Source: Penicillus capitatus
Lineage: Eukaryota > Chlorophyta
Length of the DNA stretch: 64,000 nt
NCBI GenBank assembly: GCA_965649825.1
Contig: OZ287700.1
Location: 1,426,001-1,490,000, forward strand
Reading direction: 5' to 3'
Shown: piece by piece, positions 11,719 to 22,504 of the stretch
Position numbering within the stretch: position 1 is the stretch's first letter
How the letters are laid out: each line of letters opens with the position of its first letter
Made by a program: the position numbers and the translations under genes
Notes under the pieces: generated by a model
What the model saw: only the letters and a program-made list of their open reading frames with translations
What the model was told of the DNA's origin: nothing
Databases searched by the model: none

Positions 11719-12496
11719 ATGGACGTTCACCTACAAGTGAAGAAACTTCGTCGCACAATTGCGAGTCGCGTGATTCTCGCCGACATTAACTTCGACTTGC
11801 ACACCAAAGAAGTGCTTTTTATCGTCGGTCCCAGTGGCGTCGGGAAATCACTCTTGCTCCGTGCCCTCGCGTGTCTGGACCCAACCCAAGTCCAAACCAT
11901 GATACCGAACGCCGTCTAATGTCGCGCTGCAGGGTGGAACATTGACGCTAAACGGCAAAACTCCGTCGGAAATCGGCATCCCCAATTGGCGCGCCCAGGT
12001 TTCGTACGTCAACCAATCACGCGTGGGTCTGAAAGGAACTCCTGCCGAGCTCTACTTCTCCGCTCAGAAATTCGCTTCGCAAAAGGGACGTAAGCGAGGA
12101 GACCTGCCAGCCATCGTCTTTCAGCTCGGTCTCGAACAGACGGTACTTAATCAGAGGTGGGGTGATCTTTCTGACGGCCAAGCTCAACGCGTTGCTGTCG
12201 CCATCGCTGTCGCACTCAAGCCAACTGTTCTCCTTCTGGACGAACCCACGAGCAACTGCGACGCCCACTGTGCCAGACGCGTCGAAGAAGTCGTCAAGCG
12301 CTGCGATTCGGCTGTCATCTGGGCCACACATTCTCAGGAACAGGCCAATCGATTGGGCGGACGCATTCTTGAACTGCCATTCGGAACACACAGCTCACCC
12401 TCTGTCTACGTCGAAACGGCCAAAACCGAAACAGAATCCGATCAGCTGTCACATCCTCTCACGCAAAACGCAGATCTCTCATGGAACTCATCGTAA
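11719..12496 (+). CDS. ABC transporter ATP-binding protein, FetA/STAR1 type
   Basis: Exon 1 is 11719-11889 and exon 2 is 11933-12496, separated by a 43-nt GT-AG intron; the product is 244 residues. All ABC motifs are visible: Walker A GPSGVGKS, signature LSDGQAQR, Walker B VLLLDEPTS and switch His in WATHS. Such small stand-alone ATPases pair with UPF0014/FetB permeases: FetA/FetB in E. coli (linked to iron export) and STAR1/STAR2 in rice (UDP-glucose transport and aluminium tolerance). The next gene is exactly such a permease and starts 16 bp before this stop, so the two almost certainly form one transporter. They could even be one fused protein: a 26-nt intron option near 12450-12475 would join them in frame. 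Confidence 0.85.
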
Positions 12497-13841
12497 ACAA
12501 CAACAGGGAAGATGCCAATCAGGTGGTGTGTGAGAATCGATCGATCGACATCTCCTGGTTTAATCTCATGTTTGCCGTCGTGCTGTTCTCACTCAATGGC
12601 TGTCTCTCGGTCTACTTGGCACTGGGTCTGAATAAGAAACTCGGAGTGGCGGCGTTAAGATGCATGCTACAGTTACTGCTTTTGGGAATGTTGCTGCGTC
12701 CAGTCTTTCTCAGTGGTCAGTGGTACTGGGTACTGCTCCTCTCCTGCGCTATGTTGCTGATCTCTTCCCTCGAAGTGATGTCACGTCCTTCGTACTCTTA
12801 TACCGTCTGCTGCCATTCATCAACGGCGTTTGGTTTTTATAGAACGCGTGTTGTAGGGTATGTATCAACATATCCTGATCGGCATTGGAGGATCCTGCAC
12901 AGTCGTTTTGATCTATACGTATTTCTTGGTCATCACGTGGTACCGGGAATACAGATGGTACGATCCACAGTTCCTTATCCCCATTCTGGGCATGCTTCTG
13001 GGCAACACCATCTCTGGCGTCAGTCTTGGACTGACAACCGTTCTGGAAGAACTCTCAGCAGGTGATGTGACGTGCCTTGTGAATGCGTGGCGTGGCGGTA
13101 CTGACGATATGAATGCACCAGGGAGGGAAAGAGTGGAATGGTTGCTTGCTGTGGGGGCGACGCGGATAGAAGCCACACGAAATGTCGTCCAGCGATCCCT
13201 CCATGTCGCTCTCATTCCAATGATCAATCAAATGAGCGTTGTCGGTATCGTTTCGATTCCAGGTATGATGACAGGCGAAATCCTTGCCGGTGTCAATCCC
13301 ATACAAGTAGGATACCACCCACTGCTCTCACATACAAAACACATCCGCCATTTCTGCAGGCCTCTCGCTATCAGATCGCTATTCTTTTTCTCATTGGCAG
13401 TACTACGGCGTTAGGGTCTGTCATCACAGTACTCCTGACCATTCGCAGAGTGGTTGATAGCGACCATCGACTACGATATGAGCGACTCAATCTCCGCAAC
13501 CGTCCGGCTGGTGTGGAAGTATGGGTCATCGCGCACACCATGAAGGTCATCATCCTCATTCAAGACATCGTCACCTGGGTCATGACCCGCGCTTTCTGTT
13601 ACAGGCTATAGAACGCATTCGGCAGTTTGCGAAGAAGCTCTATCTCTTCGGCAGCGGTCAGAATCGCAGCGCCTGGTGTGACGATGTGCCGGTGTTGCGA
13701 CACTGGGGACTCTACGGTGCCATGACTGAAGATCATAGCCAGCCGACAATGTCCAGAGACAACATGGACGATATTCTCTCAGAAGATCTGCCGGTGCCAA
13801 CGGCCAGTTTCGAACGGGACGCCCTTCTTCCACACGCATAG
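12481..13841 (+). CDS. ABC transporter permease, UPF0014 family (FetB/STAR2/ALS3 type)
   Basis: Four exons (12481-12804, 12857-13306, 13360-13518, 13605-13841) close in phase to 389 residues. About seven hydrophobic helices are seen, and the UPF0014 core is clear: the LEVMSRPSY loop, ILGMLLGNTISG, the coupling-helix-like EWLLAVGATRIEA, MINQMSVVGIVSIPGMMTGEILAG and YQIAILFLIGSTTALG. Relatives are bacterial FetB and plant STAR2/ALS3. Introns are 52, 53 and 86 nt. The last exon adds a cytoplasmic tail of about 75 residues. Its ATG lies inside the last codons of the ATPase gene, in another frame. The substrate is not known; metal-stress or nucleotide-sugar transport is inference from relatives. 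Confidence 0.85.
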
Positions 13842-13866
13842 TTTCCATGAAGCATAAAGCGTTCGT

Positions 13867-15222
13867 TTATAAGTAGATGTCATAGAGCGACAGATACGGA
13901 TCTGCCGTGCCGTTCATGAGATCATACAGTGAAGCCGTTGTTGTGTATGTCTGTGCTTCGACGGTTTCGACATGAAGCGGAAGATACTGATCATCATGAA
14001 TCAGCACATGCGCTTCCAGCGTCTCTGCTGGACCCGTTTCCGTACGAACCTCCATCTGTAAACGCAGCAACAACACGGCTTGCGAAACAGCTGTACGCAA
14101 CGTCAGAGATGCTTCTCTTGGATCCATCTGTGGCCGATGGAGACTCAAGACCTGTCTGAGCAGATTCTCGTAGGGTAACACATCCGATGCAGCAGCTTCG
14201 GCAAAGGGCCAGCACGTGGGCGACAACATCTGATGCTGATCAACAGACGATGCCTGAATCAGAAGATCCGTTAGGCGGCGGCGGCGGCGGCTTCGAACCA
14301 GGCTTGTTACTTTGTTAGGCAAGATGTGGATGACGCCTGGCGATGTTTGAACGACATGCACAGGATGGTGTGCGAGTTGTGAGAGGGTGATGCCTTGAGG
14401 TGACGGTTGTGCCCACAGCGCTAACGGTATCTGACGCTTTCTCACATCCTGTCGCAATGCAGCACTCATCTGCATCAGTCCAAGCATCGATTTTTGGTCC
14501 TTTCCTCGCCAGCCATCGATCTCATCCCCGTACTCGGTCGACACATCATGCAACTCTACAGAATCGCTGACGGGGGCAGACTCAGTTTCGAAGGGTGTCT
14601 GTCTATACATGCATATACTTCAATTTGAGGGATGCCAGTCCATGCAACTTCACATGAGCACCATCTTCGATCACCATACGGACCATATCGTTGATCACTT
14701 CGGCCTCGGGTGGGATCCGCAGGTGGACTCGACTCGAAAAGGCCCATTCGATTTCTAGCGGACCAGAGAGCGACACCTCCGGCAGCAAACAGGGCGATAT
14801 CTGCATTTCGGTCTCAACCTCAGCGCCAACCTGCCGCAGAGACGCAGCACTCTGCAGCACAAAGGCGCCTCAGCATCAGACCTGTCACATCATGAGTGAC
14901 CATCAATTCGGGCCGTACGAGTCGTTGCCATTCATCTTCTCTTCCGACATGTGCCTTGTAGAGGCGACGGTCGATTTCAAGGCCGAGCTGCAGCTGCCGG
15001 CCACAGTACACCTATACACAGGGACGTTCAATTTCGCGCTTTTCCGTCGTCGAAGCCAACTTCGAGGGAGTCATCGTCGATGGTCTGCAGCCGGACGGAG
15101 CCGGGGAGAGTATCGAGCACCGCCTCTGCCGCTTTCCACGGCTGCAACGGCGCAGTGATCGACGCTTCAATCCCGACAACGAAACAGAGAGTAACCCAGC
15201 TGTGCACAAAAACACGCCACAT
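13867..15222 (-). CDS. Unknown secreted or type-I membrane protein
   Basis: Four exons (15222-15061, 15011-14889, 14851-14654, 14598-13867) close in phase to 404 residues. The first ATG (15222) is followed at once by a hydrophobic stretch (WVTLCFVVGIEA) that looks like a signal peptide. The rest is soluble, with no second obvious TM, and includes an Arg run (RSRRRRR) from a GCC/GCG-rich repeat near 14275-14293. I recognise no family. The third intron (14599-14653, 55 nt) could alternatively be a 16-nt intron, with a small sequence difference. The stop is 25 bp from the convergent permease stop. Confidence 0.5.
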
Positions 15223-15318
15223 GAAATTGCGTCGGACGATGAAAGGGGACAACACGTCATCGTCATTCGGTAGACATCTTCATACGCCTTCCCTCATTCT
15301 CTCAACAATGCACCCATC

Positions 15319-16537
15319 ATGCGTTTCTTCGTTCAGGGATTCACTCGGCACCGTTGTATCGAAGTGCAGACGTCGTCTTCCGATGTGTTCTTGGTCGAGG
15401 CCATCTGTCACCAGCATCCCACATTGAAGGGCTTTCCCTGGGAACGTGTGGTGAGCGTCGAGCACGGTGTCCTGTGGAGATGGACACATGTGTGCGCAGT
15501 GGCTGTGTTGTGAAGGACAGAGTTTGGCGTTTGCCTCTAAGCGACTACAGGAGCTGCCTCTTCGCGAAGGCAGCACTGTACACGTCTCTGCGAAGCTTGT
15601 GGGAGGAGGAGGTGATGGCGGATCGACAGGAGCCGAATCTCGAGATGCCTTTCTGGAAATGTACAAGATTCCTAAAGCCGACAAAGTCCAGTGCACTCCT
15701 GCGCGACCTTCAGTGGTAGAGAGGGGAATGGATTCCAGGTCGATGCTCACGAAGAGAAGCTGGCGAAATGGACGTGCTGTCAGTTGTCTGGGCATAAACT
15801 GACGCCGCCTTGTGTCTGCGACGAACTGGGGACACTCTTCAACAAAGACGCCGTGATTCGGGCGCTGATTGACAAGACCATGCCAGAGAGTCTCTCTCAT
15901 ATCACTTCTTTGAAACATGTCATCGCACTCAAACTCACACCGAAGCCATCTTCCAAGTCAGATCTCTGGCAAGGGTGTGGGCTTTGAGTCAAGTGAGGTG
16001 TAGAGAAGGGGCTGAGTCTGTAAAAGACGCAGGGAATTATCAGATGATGCGCGGCGCCGAAGTGCAGTTTCATTGTCCACTGACACGTAAGGGACGCCTT
16101 TGCTTCGTGTCGTGACCGTTTAGGGAATGACCGATGCAGATTTGGAAATGAACGGCACGTTCCGTTTTTCGGTACATGTCAAGACGGGTCACGTCCTGAG
16201 CGATCGAGCGATCAAAGATGCGCCGAGGACCATCGCGGAGATTCTGGGAATGGAAGCAGAGGCAGCGGACTGGTTGCCCCTCAACGGCTCTGCAGATGTG
16301 GTCAAGGTTCTCAAGGACAAGCTCGTGGCCAAGCGCAAAATCTCGAAGAAGAGCAAGAAACGACATCCGATGTCATCCGACAGCAAACGCCCGAAGAAAA
16401 AGCGAACGGCTGTGGACTATGCCCCAGAAGAGGCATCGAAGCAGATCTACGCTTCCATCTTCTCTAGGGAGAGCGACCAAGGAGACGAGACATTTCTCTG
16501 TCGCAGCGTCGGTGCCAGAGGCATGAATTTGACATAG
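15319..16537 (+). CDS. RTF2: Replication termination factor 2 with N-terminal ubiquitin-like domain
   Basis: Exons 15319-15450, 15521-15685 and 15739 to about 15976, then two or three more to 16537. The first two encode a ubiquitin-like fold (start MRFFVQGF, later GKRLQELP-like KRLQELPLREG) and the linker GGGGDGGSTGAESRD seen in plant and oomycete RTF2. The Rtf2 C2HC2-type domain follows: LSGHKL, CDELGTLFNKDAVI, SHITSLKHVIALKLTP, FHCPLT (intron) LEMNGTFRF and GHVLSDRAIK. The C-terminus is Lys-rich with nuclear-localisation character. RTF2 acts at stalled replication forks and in splicing of some transcripts. The exon joining HCPLT to LEMNG depends on a donor at 16086 and an acceptor near 16138; the intron before it is less certain. 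Confidence 0.8.
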
Positions 16538-16888
16538 GGCTGTGGCGCGATCGAGGAGAGGAGCCATGAAGTACATACACTGAGATTTAACAAATCTACT
16601 AGTGTCACACACATAGAATCAATCGAATACATCTTTAATTTCTAACATCGTCTGAGAGCCATTTGACAGTGGATTGATTACAAAGAAGTGCGTGGTACTG
16701 GAAATTGGGGTCAGCAAAATGAAGCAGTCAGACGCCATTCTTTTTAGAAATGTCCTCATATTAGGACGGCAAAAAAATCAATGAAGAGGAGAATTCATAA
16801 GAACTGTTCCCAGTGTCAACGACAACAACAACAACAACCAATCAATCAAATTACTCAAAACGGAGTCAAAGACACAGACAGAGGACCC
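16538..16888. other. Convergent intergenic region
   Basis: About 350 bp of 3' sequence between RTF2 and ASPM. It holds a short (CAA)n microsatellite. No gene is seen. Confidence 0.5.
16823..16837. repeat. (CAA)n microsatellite
   Basis: Five tandem CAA units directly readable in the sequence, followed by a short (CAAT)n run. Confidence 0.7.
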
Positions 16889-19800
16889 TCAAGCTCTTGT
16901 CGTCCTTCCTCCACCCACTCTGGGGATTCCGGAGGTCGGCGCTAGAGAAGTCGAGCGATTTATTTTGCCAGATGGTTTCATGCTCGTTCGCACGTCTTGC
17001 CCATTGGGAGGAGACGCGATGGACGAAGCGACCGGGGCCAGGCTTCCGGTTCGGACAACCGGTTTCCGTCGGTAATCGCTCATCAAACGGAGCTTCATTC
17101 TTTCTTCCAGCGCCTCCGCTTCCATATCGTTGCTCAGCACTCTCAGTCTTCTCCTGTCCTTGGGACACATGTATCCACCGTTCTTTTTCTGAGTGCTGGC
17201 CACGAGGCTGGTTTCCTCTGGGAGGCCTGTCGTGCGAAGCTGCGTTAACTTCTCTTTGGCGATCATATTCTTTGGTCTCCATTCTGTGGCTTCGTACCTC
17301 CAATCCTCGTACGTGACGTCCAGCTCCTTCTTTGCCTTCTTCTTTTTCTTGGAGTTCGTTAGGTTGGGCGGTGAGCTCACCATCTGGTGTGCATACTTTA
17401 CGAAATCTGCTGGCTCAACAGCAAGCTCTTCAAACAGATCTCCTAACTCTACTAACTGATGACTAGCAACATACGCCTTTTCGGTCGCCCGCTTAGCAGA
17501 TTTATCGGAAGCCTTGTCCGCTGAGAACAACACCACGACAACATCGATCCGTGTTCTCGTCAGGAGAGCGTGAGCTACCTTCGAGTTTGTTGATGTATTT
17601 TCGCTCCGTGTCCACTTTTCTGGCTAACAGAGACCACAGGGAATTCAACTGCCGAATCACCTGGGTGTTCTCAGCCAGTTCTTGCTTGTGTCGAGAGATT
17701 TTCAACAAGGCACGGAAAACGGCGATGATCTCAGTGAAGATAACCTGTCGACCACGCCAGAGAACCACCATCAAATAACGGGAGCTGTGATATGACAGGG
17801 CTTACCGGACAATCTCTGTAGTATTGCAGACGTTCACTGAGAGTGTCAAGACACTCCGACGCTTTGAAAACCTTCATCGTGAGGCCCTTATACTTACAGA
17901 GATTCTTCAATATGAGGAGCCCCCTCTTGAAAGCCGCCTGATGGTCCGTACTTCTGTTACACTTGGCCATGACCCTCAACAGCGGAATCAAAGCATCGGA
18001 GGACACCAAATCCTCGCAACAGCGTTGACTGTACATCGTGCCCATTTCCAGCGATGCCAACGCAAGAAAAGTCTACCACAGAACATACCATCCTCATAAA
18101 GAGTGAGAATAGAGTGAGGGACCATACCTGCTCGACATTTGTGTTGTTCTTGACAGTATGACATGCAAGTCGGCATTTGGATGCCAGTGTCTTGGATGGA
18201 TCTTCTTGTGCTCTTTTCTTGGCGGATTTGAGGCGGTTGACAGCTCTCTTGACATTCTTGGATGCATTCGTCCGCGCATTGAATCCCTTCCATGCGCTCT
18301 GGATTTTAACAGCTGCTGTCTCCATACGTCGTTGCTGCCGATCTATTTTTGATGCTCTAAATGCTCTCTGGATCACGATGGCTGCCTGTTCCTTCCTCAT
18401 CTGATATCCTCGCCAGGTTCTCTGAATCAGAATTGCAGCATTCCGTTGCCTGAGAAATTGATGTCTCGCTTTCATTGTTGGCAGCCAGTTCTGCACAACA
18501 GCGGTCGCTGCTGCTCTCTTTGCAAGTTTCTGACGGAATTGATAGCCACGATATCCATTCATAATTTTCTGCACGGCCAGTCGTTCCTTGGCCACATTCC
18601 TTATTTCCGATGGCAACATACGGTTGTGCTTTCTAGCGAGTGCACCTCGGGCATAGGCTTGAATAACAATGGTCGCCTTTACCACGTCATGCGTATGTTC
18701 CATCGCATGCACAAAATCGACGAGAATTGTAGAGAGACGAGCTTCGACATCATCCAACCATTGCTGCGTCTGATGAAGCCGAACAGCCCGCTGGATAATC
18801 ACAGCGGACTGCTTGAGCTTCTGATAGTTCTGGTGCTCCCTGTAAGCCTTCCACGTGGATTGAATCTGCGCAGCAGCGCGATGCTGATGGCGCATATCAT
18901 CCCTATTGAAACTTCGGAACCATCGTTGGATCTGCACAGCAGCGGATTTCTGTGCTTGGAAATTGGAACGGGATTGGTGCATTCGGACAGCCGCCTGAAG
19001 GGTAAGGGCAGCGGCTTTCTGTTTACGGAACGTATTTTGGGCAATATGGGTGCGCCACTGGGACTGGATACGCGTGGCGGCATCATTTGCAATTTGATGG
19101 GACTTGTGTGCTATATATTGTCGATAGGCGGTCTGGATCGTGATGGCTGCTCTCTGCTGAGCAATGGATTCTTGTTTGGAAAGGCGGGCTCGGTATGCGG
19201 CTTGAATCGTTACGGCAGCGCGTTGCTTCTGTTGGAACTCCTTTCTCTGTAGCCACATGCGTGCCCAGCTTTGCAGACAGATCACAGCGGCGACCAAGCC
19301 CTGGAACTGCTTTCTAGCTATATGCATTCGATAAGTTGCCTGAATGCAGAGCACGGCATTTCTCTGGGCACAAAATCGCGAATGCCACAGATGTGCCCGA
19401 TACTGTGCCTGGATCTTGATGGCTGCCTGCTGCATCTCCTCGAACTCCTTTCTCTGTAGCCACATACGTGCCCAGCTCTGCAGACATCGTACTGCTGCCA
19501 GCACCGTTTCGTAGTGCTTCCTTGCGATGTGCATTCGATAAGCGGATTGAATGGCGACGGCGGCGTGATGGTGTTTGCGATCGGTGTAGTTTCTGAAGGC
19601 AGATTGAATGATGATGGCACCTGAACGCATCTTGAGAAAGTGATGGCGCTGAGCGAATCCTCGCCAAGCAGCTTGTATGCAGATGGCTGCCTGGGCAGCT
19701 CTCTCCGCTTCCTTCTTCTCTTTCATCTCCTTCATTTTTGCCTTCAAAACCTCCACCGCTTCCTTCATCTGTCGATAGCGTTTCTGCATCGCATGTCGTC

Positions 19801-22341
19801 TCCATTGCGACTGAATAACGACAGCCGCTGCGCGTTTGCGTTTGAAATCTTCACTGTGGACATGTCTTAAGTACTCGGCACGAATCCGATTGGCGGCTGT
19901 CTTGACAGATCTCAGGTTTCGTAGGTATCGAGTCCTGTCTCGGATCATAGGCTGGTGATTCTCAATCGTCTGCACTGCCTTCTTCAGTTGCAGAAACTGC
20001 CGTCGGACAATGGATCCTCTGGCGCGCGCCTGAAGTCGCACCACCGTCTCGACATCTTTGGGATCGATCTCGATATAAGTGGAATCGAATCCGGAGAACA
20101 TCGTTCCGCCGGAGCTGCTCGATGTCCGACTCCGCGAGTACTGCTGACGGTGATACTCAAAGGCCGTGAGCTGACTGCCGATGGAATCGCGGCTCTCTTT
20201 GGCCCTCTTCTTGTTCTTGCGTCTCTTCTTGGCTGCTTCGAGTTCGATCAGCTCAATCGGATCAGCATAGCCTTTGTAGATCTTCCACATTCTCTGAATC
20301 GTCAATGCAGCACGTTCCTCCCGCGACACTTGCAGAAGCCGTGCACACATGTGAGATACATAGAGTATGACTGCCGTTTCATCTGGGCCTTGCTCTTCAA
20401 AGTCCATAGCCGAGATCGTTTCAGGAATGCCGCCCAACGCACGCATGACGGAGAAAACGGCACCGAAGTTCTGTAAGATCCCAGCCCTGTGCTTCTTGAA
20501 AGTACCCTTGTCCATCCAGCCTTTACCACTGTACACGCCAAACTGCTTCAAATCCATATCGTCGTCATCCGATTCAAATTCCTCCACATCCGATTCAGAG
20601 TCGATTGAAGAACGACGCGAGATCTCTTCTTTGATAGCTTCTGTCGTGTCAGCAATGTATACTTGTTTCGGTTCCATATAGGATGGCAGATAATGACAGA
20701 TCAAGTAGCAGAGGACACTGCCGTCTGCAAATGAAGAGTGGTAGTTCTTAACAGATGCTCCATACTGATTAACGACCGTCTGGACCCACGTTAACAGCAA
20801 AGCCAGACGCCGGTCATAACCAGTCGGAAAACAAATTTTTGTCGTGTCCACCTGAGCGGAATGTGCACGACTGCGGACTTTCACTTGGATGATTTCAAAT
20901 ACCAATGCACTAACGGTGACTAATTTTGGAATCTACACAGATCGCATGTATTGGTAAGAGAATGCGAGGCAGTGGAGATAGACTTGGAAAACGAGGGCGA
21001 CGTTCCAGAGGTAACCAACAGTGGTATCGCCGAGGCCATCCACGATATCTTGCGGAGGGATGGGGCGTCCGTTGAGCAAAGCGGCCGTCTAGACAACACA
21101 GCTGAATCAGCATGAGTACAATTTCCCCATCGGAGTGACCTTTTCGTGATGCGCGAATGTTTGAAGTGCCAGTTTCACGTTGTACACCTTGACAGCATTG
21201 GATGACGTGTTAAAGTTCGCGCGTTTCAGAACTGGAACCCCTAGACGGCACCACACAGTGCATCCATGTCTCGGCGTCCTCTGTGTTTACCGAGCAGGAT
21301 TTCAGCGAGCTTGCAAGAACGGATTCCGTCTCGAAAATCAATAGAGAGGTCCGTCGAGCGGTAATCGAACTCGTTGACGACTCCTTGCTGATAACGAAGG
21401 GAGTATCCCATATACTCAAGTTGTTTCACGGTATCTCCTTCTCCGAAGAGACTGCCCTTCAAGAAGAGTCGGACCATGTCGGCCGATGTCTTGATTTTGG
21501 CCGTCGGTTCAAAGAGAAGCGGCAAACATTCAGGCAATTCAGCAGTAGTCAATGTTCTATCCAACAACATCACCAGCAATAAAAAGCGCTTAAGGACCAG
21601 GGCGGCTAGCTCTTCCCGTAAAGTCGCCTGTCGTTTGACGTTTTTCTTAATCTTCTTCTTCAGTTCAGGCGAAGAAAAAAATTGCTCTTCGATAAAAGAT
21701 ACCAATTGTGATTTGAGTGAGGATGGACCATCTTCCTCCGTGGCAGTTGTCATCGACGGTGCTGCGCTGCTTTGGCCTAGAATAAGAGTGAGAAAGAGTG
21801 AGAAATCATGGACACATGCCTTTGACTTTCTGCTTAGCGGAGATGGTCATGCGGAAAACCGTCTCCAGTCCAATTTTGAGCCAGAAAGCATCGTACCCCA
21901 TCAGTGTTTTCATGGCTTTCTTTTTCATTCTGGGGTTGACCATAAAACCACCCTAAACACAGCAACGTCTGCTTAGATTTTTCTCACACTTGGGGAAAAG
22001 AGTGAGAACGTCTTTGAGTAGCTTTAGTCGGCCATTCGAGATACTCGCTTCCACTTTGAGCATGGCGGCTTGGACCGTCGGGTCTTTGTGATACACTTTT
22101 GCGACGCATCCTCGCACTTTGGCGAAAAGACGTTTCGAGTTAAGTGACGCCGGGTTTGCTGAGCTGGTCGGCGAAAGAACGTAACTAAGCCACGCTTGGT
22201 ACGCGCGCTGTTTCTTTTCTATCCAAATTCTGCGTACATCACAACGAAGACGCCGTCAAACGACGACCGGTGACGCGCCGAGGCGGACCCTTTTGTGTAG
22301 TAAGTGTAGTCTTTTGTCGTCCTCGAATCTTTGGAAGCCAT
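16889..22341 (-). CDS. ASPM: ASPM (abnormal spindle) homologue with CH domains and about 20 IQ motifs
   Basis: A multi-exon gene. The N-terminus begins at 22341 and at once enters the conserved pre-CH region (AYQAWLSYVL, AFWLKIGLETVF). The first CH-like region follows (VLKRFLLLVMLLD, VNEFDYRSTDLSIDFRDGI), then the second CH (LLTWVQTVVNQYG, FADGSVLCYLICHYLP). A long uninterrupted exon of about 20 IQ repeats (IQSAYRM, IQAAWRG and so on) spans roughly 18130-20300. The C-terminal ARM-like part (LIPLLRVMAKCNRS, ECLDTLSERLQYYRD) ends in a Lys/Ser-rich tail at 16889. ASPM binds calmodulin-type light chains and microtubule minus ends at spindle poles. The N-terminal ASH domain of animal ASPM is absent, and only about 160 bp separate this start from the CRTISO stop, leaving no room for it. 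Introns are rich in the branch-site-like string TCTCACTC. Confidence 0.85.
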
Positions 22342-22504
22342 GTTGTGGTCGACAATGAACGTCTTTGCAGCAACGAAGCGGGATGGATGCACGCACGTAA
22401 CGGACAGTACTGCTGACGCAGCAGGTGATGATGTGACAGCTCAGCACAGATCATCCCCCATCAACGTCGCTGTCAAAACCGTATCCATCAGAGAGCAAAG
22501 AAGT

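Noticed and set aside
13521-13841. Separate small plus-strand gene
   Set aside because: It splices in phase onto the UPF0014 permease (86-nt intron 13519-13604), so it is that gene's last exon.
14270-14300. GCG-rich run as a functional DNA element
   Set aside because: Short trinucleotide repeat that encodes an Arg run in the minus-strand gene; no evidence for more.
14583-14600. 16-nt intron in the unknown minus-strand gene
   Set aside because: Removal would keep the frame, but an ordinary 55-nt intron (14599-14653) also works and is more likely.
18446-19252. 268-codon plus-strand ORF
   Set aside because: Antisense to the IQ repeats of ASPM.
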